From the NCBI GenBank assembly GCA_039621445.1, contig CP154955.1, positions 54,689,341 to 54,753,340 of the forward strand: a stretch of 64,000 nt of DNA, read 5' to 3'. Positions 16,532 through 26,531 of the stretch are shown one piece after another; position 1 is the first letter of the stretch; every line of letters begins with the position of its first letter. A program made the translations under genes and the position numbers. The stretch comes from Euglena gracilis. Lineage: Eukaryota > Euglenida > Euglenophyceae > Euglenales. Under the pieces are notes generated by a model. The model made no database searches and was not told the DNA's origin. It saw only the letters and a list, made by a program, of their open reading frames with translations.

Positions 16532-17688
16532 CCATGAGGTCACTGTGCGAATCTTAAGTGGCCGATCTAGCTCTCAAGCTGTACACCAGTTACACGCTGT
16601 CCTCCATTTGCGGGATGCCGCCATTTTGGGGTTGACATCGGTTTTTTGGTATTTTTCGCCCCCCCCCCACCAAAATGACCCAAGTTGTCTTCCCCCTGGG
16701 TTTCACCCCCCCCCCCCGAGAAATGAGACATGACCCCCCAAAACACGAAAATGCCCCACATTTCCTGTATCCAACTGCAAACGTCGGGTGGTGTCCTGAG
16801 GTCGGGTGCCTTTAGATTGACCAGTGGACTGGTGTCTCATTCGTTCATCCATTGGATGGATGAGTTTTTGAGAGTGGGTGGGTGGCTGCACCCCTAGGGG
16901 GCGGCAGGCGGTGGTTTGGGGGCGGTGTTTTGTCGATTCGCTGAATAGCCTGCCCCAGCTGAAGGACAATGACGACTGGACATCGGTTTGCATGATAGCA
17001 CGTTGTGTGGTGGTCTCTCGCTTTATTGCGTGTGTTTATATGTTTGTGTGTGTCTGGATGTGTCTGTACGTGTGAGTCCAATTTGTACCAAATGGAAAAG
17101 CATCGTAAACCATCCCCCTTGGACCGTGTTTTTCAGGGGGGAACTGTGGAACTTTTTGGTACATTTTTTCCCTTCGACATGATAAAGGGTCCCAAAAGCA
17201 AAGTCTGTCTCAAAATGCATTTCCGCCAAAAGTTGGCCAAAATTACTCCAAACCAACAGGTTCAAGGTTTCAAAAATGATTGCAAACAAGTGATTGCAGA
17301 ATGAAGGCAACTGAACCTTTTAAAATGTGCTCTTTTTCTCTTTGTTGATTTTTTTTGGCCAGGCAGAGGAGGAAACTATCGACCGTTTCGGAGCACGGCA
17401 TCATTACGCCGATGTGGATCCCATCAGCAACCTTTTTCCAGTCCGCTTGGACCCTCATCCGTGCGTGGGGGCAGTCAGCCATATTTTCTATCCTCTGATT
17501 GGTATTCTTTGTCCGCATAAATTCATCTGTTTGAGTGATGTATGTGTTTGTTTGTGTGTAGGTCTTTATCTTTATTTGCCTGTGTTTATGTGTTTGTGTG
17601 TGTCTGTGTGTGTCTGTATGAGGGGTGAATGCCCATCCTGGTCAGTCTGGCACAGCCCCCCCCCTCTCTCTTCCATCGCAGGGGAGCG
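16532..17688. other. Mostly non-coding spacer upstream of the nucleoplasmin-like gene
   Basis: It holds C-runs, GT-rich patches and one block after TTGGCCAG (about 17362-17502) that stays open to a GTATTC and reads ETIDRFGARHHYADVDPISN. Its codon bias is weaker than in confident exons. It could be an upstream exon of the next gene or chance. Any promoter for the 17689 start would lie here but shows no motif I can defend. Confidence 0.3.
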
Positions 17689-17985
17689 ATGAACTTCTTC
17701 TTTGGGCTCAATCTGGAGCCTCAGAAAGTGTACAACCAGACGCCCCCCCAGGGCAGTCTCCTGCACGTGACGCAGGCGGCGCTTGCAGCGACCCCACAGT
17801 CCGGTATGCGGCTGGCAGCCAGAGGTCAACGCTGCGCCCGGCTGTGAATAGCCCCTTCGATGGCACAGCACAGGTCAGGCATACATCAGGGCTGGGGTGT
17901 GTTGATGGCCCCTGTGAACTGTGTGACTGTTTGGCTTTGCACTTCTTTTGAAGGTCCCCGACACATGCACACACACGCACGCACA

Positions 17986-18063
<78 letters not shown>

Positions 18064-18171
18064 CACACACTCGCTCACGACAATACCCACACCCACAAAC
18101 CCACATACCCAATTTACACATGCACACACACACACACACACACAGACACACACAAGCACCCCCCCACAGAC

Positions 18172-18209
<38 letters not shown>

Positions 18210-18883
18210 ACACGCACGCATGCACGCACGCTTGCATACACACACGGACGCGCACTTGGGATCCAGCGAACCCTCCTCCTATCCCCTCGGGAAATTCTCC
18301 CTGCCTGAGAACCTGTCAGTATGGACGATTGTTAGGGACCCCAGTAGCGTCGACTGTGAGGTGGCAGGTTGATGTGTTTGGGGGGGGGGGGTGGAAATTA
18401 TCGTCCATCACCCCGTAGGCCGCGTCATCCTGAAGGCGTCGGTGGACAACGGCCCGTGGTACGTCGTCGGAACCCTGAACCCGGGGGTTGTGGACCAGTT
18501 CGCCTTCGACCTCATGTTCTCGGTACCCCCTGTGCCCCCCGCCTGTTGGCCTGGGGCACAGCTTTGCCGCCTCTCCGGCAGGTTTGATAAACCCCCAATT
18601 AGGTGGGGCCCCTGCCACGTTATATTTATAATTTCATATGTATATATAGCCATGTATATGAGTTCATATGAGTTCATATGTGTATACCCATGCAGGCATA
18701 TATAATATATATGCCCAAATATACACACACATAAATATAATATATACACGCATAAACATATCTACATATACATATATGTATATATGTATGTATATGTATA
18801 TGTATACATGTATATATATGTACACACATATATATATACATATACATATATATGCATATATACATATATATGTATATATATAC

Positions 18884-18918
<35 letters not shown>

Positions 18919-21262
18919 GACACCAGCTCCAGCGCCACTGAGGGCCTATCCCTAAAAAAGGAGGGGACGGTGACTGGAGCCATGGTTTGTTGCCCCCCGT
19001 TCTATGGGGCAGAGCCTTTTTTCAAGGAGGGTGCACGGCTACTCAGGTGGGCCCCCTCCTTGACCATCCGGACCACCAACCTGCCAAGGGTCCAGATCGA
19101 CCCCAAGGGAACCCAGGACCCCCCTTCAAAAGCCAAATTTCCCCTCTGGCACTTGTGCCAGCAATGTTGGCCTTTTTTTGACCAGAAATTTTTCCCATGA
19201 GTACACAAAATCATATTTTTTGACCATCTCAGGCATGAAATTGTTGAAGTTATAATCAATAACAGCGGATGATGATATGATTTTTTTCAGCCGAGTAAAA
19301 ATCAAGCATTCCTGACATCACACGGACCTCGCGTGGGGTGGCACAAAGTATGGATCAGGGAGCCCTGAAGCTCCAGGAACCCTGTGCACGGCCTGAGAGA
19401 ACACCTTACAGTGGAATGCACTTTGGAGTTGCAAAACATGAGCATCGCAGACACAGAATTATTGTGGAGCCACTCACAAGCAGACACACGCTCGGGCAGC
19501 AAAGTGTCTTTCAATCAGATCTGAAGCTCCCAAGACCGATACTCCGAAAAGATTCCCTGGAAATGAAAGTTTTTACAAAAATTCCCAAAATCAGAATTTC
19601 CCCAAAATTTCCCCTGTAATTTTTGTTTCCCATACTTTTTGTCCAGATTGTGTTGTAGGAGGAGGTACACCGAGCTACTTTGAGCAACTCTTTGCACATC
19701 AAAAGCAACAAGGATCACCATCATTTGATGTGATTGGAAGATGGCCACAAATCTTTTGTGATATTTCACCTTGATTTATGCATTGTTGTCACCTCAGCAA
19801 TGTCTCCAGGGCAGGCCTTTGCTTTAGGGTTCGCAGTGCCCCCCTGGGGGGGGGGGGGGGCTGTATTGCAGCTAGTCCAAATTTGGCAAGGGGGAATTCT
19901 TGCGGACACCCGGGGGGGGGGGGGGTTGGCCGGCAAAGTAAATCAGGTGAGACCTGCCAAGCTCCGGCTAACTCCACAAACACAGACAAAAGGGCCAGAG
20001 GCGAACAACAGCGCCCGGCCAGAAGAGGGATAAAAGACACCAAAGAACATCCGCAGTGCACACGGGGGGGGGAGGGGTCTGCTGGCAGGGTTGGCCAGTG
20101 GAATTTTTTTTCCAGTGACCAGCGCGAAGCGCTGAATTTTTTTTTAGACCCCGCCAAAATGGCCAAAAATGCCCATTTTTGGCCAGTTTTGTGATTCTTT
20201 TTGGAACAAAAAGAATGCAAAAAATGCAATTTCCATCTCAGCGCGCAGCGCCGGAGGAAGATTTATTTTCCAGCTGGGGGACCCCCTGGGACCCCCCCCC
20301 CCCAGGGGGATCTAGTTAGTCCATTTTTTTTCCAGTGTGTAGCAAAATGGATAGCCAGTGGAAATGGCCTGCTCCAAGGCCAAGCCACATGTGCAAAAAA
20401 GAGGCAAGGTATTCCGTAGGGAACATATGGTGCCAACTGTGTGTGATTTGTCGAACAGAAGGTTCTCCTTGATTTTCCTGTTTCAAAAACACCTTGGGGT
20501 CAATTTCTTTCCAGGGTGAGAGGTGCATTCTTTTATTCATGAGTTTCGGGGGCAGAGGGGGCGTGCGGAATGGTGTTTTCAATTATTGTGTATTCATACG
20601 CGAGAATCTGAAGGCACTGTGGGATGGATTTTTCCAATTTTTTTTTCAAATACCCCCGGGAGGTTGGTGTGCACCCCCCTGATGGTGGGAAAAACTGGCA
20701 TGGGGGGTTGTGGTTTTCCAAGTCTGGGCTGGGTGGCGCGGCAGCCCACTGTTCCTTGCAGGCGGGGTCGTCAGTCCGCTTCACCACGGAGGGGGCGCTG
20801 TCACGGGTGCACCTGACGGGCTACTACGAGGCGTGCGAGGACGTGGAGGACCCATCGGGGGCCGAGGCCGATCACGAGGACGAGGACGAGGAGGAGGAGG
20901 GAGAAGAGGGAGAGGAGGGGCAGGCCCCTTTTTTTTTGGCCGGGGCACGGATCCGGTCCCTGGGCTTCTGGAGAACGACCTCTACTTTAATTGCACACGC
21001 ATTGGAAAAAAAAGTCATGAAATGAACACATAAAACATTTAAACAAGTGACAACAATCAATATAAAACGGTTTAATCAGATAAATGAAACACAACTTTCA
21101 GAGGCGCCTGAGAGAGAAGCAGAAGAGGATGCGGAGGATGAGGAGGAGGACGACGAGGAGGAAGACGAGGAGGAGGAGGAGGAGGAGGTGCCGCAGCCCC
21201 CCAAGAAGCGCAAGGGCCCGGCCAGCCCAGTTGCCCCGCCTGCCAAGAAGCCCCGGCGGTAG
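17689..21262 (+). CDS. Nucleoplasmin-like histone chaperone (FKBP39/46-type N-terminal domain)
   Basis: Exons 17689-17803, 18419-18522, 20762-20923 and 21104-21262 join in phase to about 179 residues. Exon 1 opens [20 protein letters not shown], the FWGLxLxPGKxYxQ start of nucleoplasmin-like FKBP chaperones. Exon 2 gives [20 protein letters not shown] and ends FDLMFS. Exon 3 gives [20 protein letters not shown], the conserved HLTGYYE strand, then an acidic tract. Exon 4 is another Glu/Asp run followed by [11 protein letters not shown] and AKKPRR, likely nuclear localisation signals. Such proteins form pentamers that bind histones through acidic tails and act in the nucleus. No FK506-binding isomerase domain follows, so this is a stand-alone chaperone. 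The first two introns are GT-AG. The third lacks a good GT and is best explained as CAG|GC...AG. A 5' UTR intron is likely, since AG lies 8 nt before the ATG. Confidence 0.85.
17965..18245. repeat. CA/GCAC microsatellite in intron 1 of the nucleoplasmin-like gene
   Basis: (GCAC)n grading to (CA)n, interrupted around 18070-18120. Confidence 0.9.
18620..18915. repeat. AT-rich (ATATAC/ATATGT)n block in intron 2
   Basis: An ATATAC/ATATGT purine-pyrimidine alternation ends in a pure (TA)n near 18887-18914. Non-coding. Confidence 0.9.
19805..20380. mobile_element. Degenerate TTTGCTTAAGG-family element in intron 2
   Basis: GCAGGCCTTTGCTTTAGGG near 19811 resembles the family terminus CAGGCATTTGCTTAAGGG. 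The stretch from 20075 shares a CTGGCAGGGTTGGCCAGTGG block, hairpins AGCGCGAAGCGCT and AGCGCGCAGCGCC, and C/G-runs with the copy at 57279-57677. No intact duplication was found. Confidence 0.45.
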
Positions 21263-21599
21263 ACTGGCGGTCGCTTTTGCGGGCTGACTGGCTGGGGTGG
21301 ATTGGGGGTTGGGTGGGGCGATGCTTCCTGAATTGCATGGGGTATTTGTATGTGAAGTGAATTGTATGATGATTTGTGACGTGTATGGCTTTTGTGAAGT
21401 CCAGGGCTGTGGGTTTGCGGTTGGGGATGGGGCTTTCAGGGTGGTTTTTGAGCTTATGAGAGCCATCGATTTGAGAGCCATCGATGTCCCTCAGTCTTTC
21501 TTTTCATTGACAATTTCCTTTTTTTATATTTTTGTCCAATTGAGCCATTTTTTCAGTGTATTGAAATGCTACTCTGTTGGGTTTCGGTGGGGTTTGGTT

Positions 21600-22050
21600 T
21601 GGGGTTGGGGTTAGGGTTGGGGTCGGGATCTTGGGGGATCAGGTTGTGGTGGGGGGGGGGGTCCGACCTCCCCTTGGGAGGTTCCAAAATATCAAAAAAA
21701 TTTATTCCAGTGCTGTGCGCCGGGAAAAACATAAAATTGCCTTTTCCCTCGCTTTTTTAGGCAAATTGCACATCTTTGCACGTTTTGGTGTTTTCCTCAC
21801 AAAAAGTGTTCAAAATTCGGGAAAATGAGCATTTTTTTGGTTTGTTTTTAAGGGAAAATCAGGGATTTTCCAGAAATTTTGGCCTGTGTCTGGCCCTTTG
21901 GCCATCCACAGGACTGACAATTTCCCCAGCCCCTAACCGTTGCGAGGCGTCCGACCCCCCCCCCCTCGTGTAGGGAGGGGGATTCAACCCTCAGGCCTCC
22001 CATACTCCCCCGGGTTGGGGTTAAGGTTAGGGTTAGGGTGTCCTGTGTCA
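21600..22050. repeat. TTAGGG-like interstitial tracts and G/C-run inverted motifs
   Basis: GGGGTTAGGG near 21605 and AGGTTAGGGTTAGGGTG near 22024 are short telomere-like repeats. The DNA between them contains C/G-runs typical of the non-autonomous elements in this window. Not a telomere. Confidence 0.45.
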
Positions 22051-22549
22051 AAGACCCCTCAAAAAACACCATTTCACACTTGGCTCATGGGACGCCCACT
22101 CGAATCCCAGGGGAAAATTCCACATTGGGGTTAAAGATTCAATGGCTTATTACTACATGAAATTTGGAGGCAGAAAACAGGCCTTCAACACCATGATCAG
22201 ACCTTTTCTGACATGGCGTCAGAAAAATTGGGTTTCCGTGGAGGTGAATTTGGCTAAAAAGAAGTCAGTATGTGAAAGCACACACACTGTAAAGAAAAGA
22301 TCAGGACCGGAGGGGGACACATGCGCCATTTGGGGGAGCCGCCTGGAGCAGGGCACGACGGGGTTTCCAAATGTGTTATCAATCCTTCGGCCCTCCAAAC
22401 AGGGGTACACCACAAACGGGGAACCAAGAAGTTGCCCCCACGCCTCCCCACACCGCCAGGATTGACCCCCGCCTGGTTCCTGACCCCCCTGCCTGCAGTT
22501 CACATTCCTTCTCACCGTCTGCCCGCCCCGCCCGCATCGTTCTGCCACC

Positions 22550-22771
<222 letters not shown>

Positions 22772-22794
22772 GCACGCACACAAACATGGCTTGC

Positions 22795-22925
22795 CGGGCA
22801 GCGCTACTCCCCTGACCTCATCGGCCCGCCCCTACGAGGCGCCGCTGCGACCCCGGCCTGACACCGCTGCAGTGCAGCCCGCCTCGGCCCGTTCACTGCG
22901 GGGGGCGCACCTCCGCGCATCATGA
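22795..22925 (+). CDS. Weak exon candidate after the CA array
   Basis: After CCGGGCAG the DNA is strongly G/C-ending in two plus frames: RYSPDLIGPPLRGAAATPA then TGA, or a longer frame with ARPYEAPLRPRPDTAAVQPA. The composition is exon-like, but I cannot connect it to neighbours or recognise it. Confidence 0.22.
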
Positions 22926-23639
22926 CGTGCGACGCCGCATGGTGCCGGCTTAAGTCAGCTACTTCGCACCGTTTTTTTTGGCTGTGGTGTTCGGCACAAA
23001 AAATCATAGCTGACACCGCCACCCACCTCCGCCACCGGTAGCAGCAGCAACAATGGCACGACAACAATGACTTGCAATTTTTGAAAGAAAATATTCCCCC
23101 CCCCGTTGGAGGCATAGTAATCATTGGGGTGTTGCCCCGTGATAAAACACCTCCGCACTGCTTCACCAATCCACTTTTTTGTGCCCTCCTCTTAAACTTT
23201 TCCAACTATTCTCACCCCCCCCCTTTTTGTTGGACATATCAAAAATGCCTCAAGGCCCCATCCCTCCTTTTCTCCCTCCCTCCCTGTGGAATTTGGGTTT
23301 CTATCCAGTCCGATCACCCCCAAAGAGCAGGCTTTCAGTGGGGGGGCAGGCTTCTTTACATATGCGCATACACATACACGTATACCAATATTTGTCCATC
23401 AATATATGGATATTGGTGGACCTCCCCCCTCCACCCAATCCATTTAGTAGCCTGGTGGAAGCTGAAACCGCTGCGTCCAGCCTTGCACGTTTTCTTTTGC
23501 CAGCCAGAAGTCATGTGAAGGGTTGGGTCCATCAGAAAGCCCCCTGCCTGGTTTCAGTTTTGGGACAGTCCAACAGCCAGTAGGACCCCCACCCAGGTCC
23601 TGAACCACTTTTTTGTCAGCCAGTGTGGGAAAAATTGTG

Positions 23640-23681
23640 CGCGTGTGTGTGCGTAGTGTCGGTTGTCTTGTGTTGTGCGTG

Positions 23682-23717
<36 letters not shown>

Positions 23718-23870
23718 TTGTGTGTGTTGTGTGTGTGGGTGGTGGGCGGTGTGTGGTGTGGGTGGTTGGGTGGGTGTGGGTTGGGGTGGTGGGTGTCAGT
23801 TGTCTGTGTGTGCGTGTTGTGTTGTGTGTGTGTGTCGTGTGTGCGTGCGTGCGGTGTTGTGCTGTGTGTG
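23640..23870. repeat. GT-rich microsatellite
   Basis: Interrupted (GT)n with TGGG and TGCG variants. Confidence 0.9.
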
Positions 23871-23967
23871 TACCTTCATAGCACCTTTTGCTCTTCTTGA
23901 GCCTTTTGGGTGAGTCCTCCAGCTCCTCCCCCTCCCACAGCCTTTCCCTTTCCCGGCTGCCGCACAA

Positions 23968-25854
23968 ATGCTGTTCGACGCGAGGCCGCCAGCGGCCTTC
24001 CGCCGGCCCTGCCCCCCCCTGCCTCGGCGGGGCCCCGGCGTGGCGGGGCGGCGCAGCGGGCGCACTTCCGCGTGGTGCTGCCGCGGCGGGCAGGGCGGGG
24101 CGGAAATTTGCGATGTCGGGGGAACAAAGACACTTGTTTTGTGTTTTTGCCGTGTTTTTTTTTTGCATCGTGTGTTTTAGAGGGTCCATGTTGCATTTTC
24201 CCCCTTTTGCTTTCACGTCCACTGTTTTGAATCGTTGGAATTTAAAAGGGCGAACCAATGATGAACTTGTGTTGGTTTCCCCACTTTTGGTATCTGTTTA
24301 ATTTGCGTGACAGATGCTTCATTCAACGTGTTCGAAAATGTCCACCCTTATTCATCTGATCATCCCCTGTGCTTCTTCCGGTCTTCTCATGCACCCAAAA
24401 CATTTGAATGAGCATCTGATTTGTTCCGCGGCTGCCGTGCTTGCATTTTTTTCCCTCAATAATTATTAGTTCGAAATCTCCCAATCTCACGTTGTCCCTG
24501 TGGAGGGATCCTCTTTTGTTTTTGGCTCCAAGCACCGAGTTTCAGGATCTCAGAATTGACCCACCAAAAGTGGTCCTCGACCCCCCCCCACCCACAAAAG
24601 GGGGTTGGTGGGTGCAAGGCGTGCCGGCCTTGGGTCCTGCTCTGGACTTTTGTGGCAACCTTTTTTTTTGTGCTGATGAAGAAAAAACACTGCGTTTCTA
24701 TTTGCATTTTGCATGTTTACATGGCCAGAGTAAGTTTCTCAATACTTGGAACCCTGGGGATCAGAATTTACAGGGGATGCCTGGGGTTTTTGCTGCGCCC
24801 TTCCCGCCCCTTGTTGGGCTTCACTCCCATTGCCCAAGCACTGGCTTTGTCCAACCCCCGGGCTTTTATTCATCCCTTTTTACAGTCATAATCCTGGAAA
24901 CTTCTTTCTGTGTATCTGGTGTATTTTTTTGGCGCCGCGGAATCTTCGGGTGTGTGGTTTGGGGTTTTGCCCCTGGGGGCCGTCCACCCAACCCCACCAT
25001 TCAGCCGCCTGGATGGACACCTATTCCCCCCAGGGAGGGAATGGTATGTGCCCTTCGGGCGGCTGGATGGAGGTGAGTTTTTCTGGGAGAAAACAATGCG
25101 CAATACGCAGTCCAGCTCCAAAATTTTGGGTCTCCGACAATTGACCCGGCCAACCAACCCATCCGCGCCCATTTTTTTCCTCGCGCACCCGCCCCTCATC
25201 GACACCATTGCGGTCAGCCGCCTGCCATCCATTTGAACGGTGGACCCCAAACTGCCAAAAACGCTTTCAAAGACCGGTGATGACACCCCCCCCCCCGCCC
25301 TGGGGCCGCCTCACCCTCGCCAGCTTCCGCCGGACGCCGATGTGGGCCGCCCTCCGGGTCTGCGGCCGGTGGGGGCCGGGGCCATCCTCCGCGCTGCGTG
25401 GGGATTGTCCTTGACACAGTAGTGGTTGTGGCGGGAATCGAGGGATTGGAGACGGGGAACGGAGTGTTTGTGAACCACACCCCCACCCCAACGAGGACCC
25501 GATCCCCGCGTGACAAAAATCCTCCCCGTTTCCCATGTGTGCAGAAACGGCGCCCGCCCTGATGCACAGGCACCAGGTGTGCTGTGTTTTCTTTGCCCTG
25601 AAAACAACCACCATTTTCTACCGCCAGGAAGTCTAGTGCAGCCCAGGCTGCTGACCTGCCAGGTGGCATAAACTCCCTTTGAACTCCTTTTTATTTTCGT
25701 TTCCAAAACGTTTGGGAATTAGGATTTGCAGCCAATGTCCAGGGGATTGGGGATCAGGAATCTCCGCCCCGCCCTCTCCGCGGGCGGTGCCATCTTCGGG
25801 GGCTTCGCGGTGATGCACGTGGTGGGGAAGTACATGAAGGAGGGGCAGGGCTGA
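23968..25854 (+). CDS. Small mitochondrial-type membrane protein, about 81 residues
   Basis: Three G/C-ending exons join in phase: 23968-24071, 25324-25368 and 25758-25854 (stop 25852-25854). The N-terminus MLFDARPPAAFRRPCPPLPR, followed by GPGVAGRRSGRTS, is Arg-rich and nearly free of acidic residues, as in a mitochondrial presequence. The middle exon supplies FRRTPMWAALRVCG. The last supplies NLRPALSAGGAIFGGFAVMH, a Gly-rich hydrophobic segment, then VVGKYMKEGQG. All borders are GT-AG; a second donor 3 nt downstream of exon 1 would also keep phase. The architecture (presequence plus one short transmembrane stretch) suits a small inner-membrane subunit, but I do not recognise which. The alternative frame of exon 1 is less G/C-biased. 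Confidence 0.5.
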
Positions 25855-25894
25855 CCAGCAATCATGGAAACCCTGGTGGTGCCAGGGGGGGAAT

Positions 25895-26152
25895 CAAGGC
25901 TTTTTGTAGTCTTGGACCCCCGGGGGGAGGGGGTGGGAGGGTCCAGCCGAGCACCCTCCCGAGGGGGGGGGGGGGGGGGGTTTCGGCGCCGAAGGTAACT
26001 TTTCCTCGAAAATGGCCAAAAATCGCGAAAATGCTTTAAAAAGCAGTTTTTCAAAAAAATTCGGCAGTGGTTCCCCCGGGACCTCCCCCGGCCCCCCCCC
26101 TGGGGGGTGGGGGGGGGGGACCCTCCTCCCCCCAGGTCTTAAAAAACCCCTC
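25895..26152. mobile_element. hAT-like MITE, TTTTTAGTC-TTGGACCCC family
   Basis: The left end CAAGGCTTTTTGTAGTCTTG and right end GGTCTTAAAAAACCCCTC are imperfect inverted repeats. The flanks GGGGGAAT (25887-25894) and GAGGGAAT (26153-26160) match at 7 of 8. It sits between the end of the preceding gene and the cyclophilin gene. Confidence 0.55.
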
Positions 26153-26291
26153 GAGGGAATAAACAAACCCCGTTTTGTTTTTCTTCTTGTCATTTTTTTG
26201 AGTTCATTTTACATCGCATCTTTTTTGGCCCATGTTGACCAGGGTCAGGGGGTCGACCCCCCTCCCCGCTTCACAACCCCTTCCCGTCCAG

Positions 26292-26395
26292 CCCTGGGGG
26301 GGAGGATCTGCGGCGGAAACGGGAGCAGTCTGCGGAGGGGCCCCGCGTCACCCACCGCTGCTTCCTCGACGTGGCCATCGGCGGCGTGGACGCAG

Positions 26396-26440
<45 letters not shown>

Positions 26441-26456
26441 TGCGTGCGCGCGCGCG

Positions 26457-26531
<75 letters not shown>

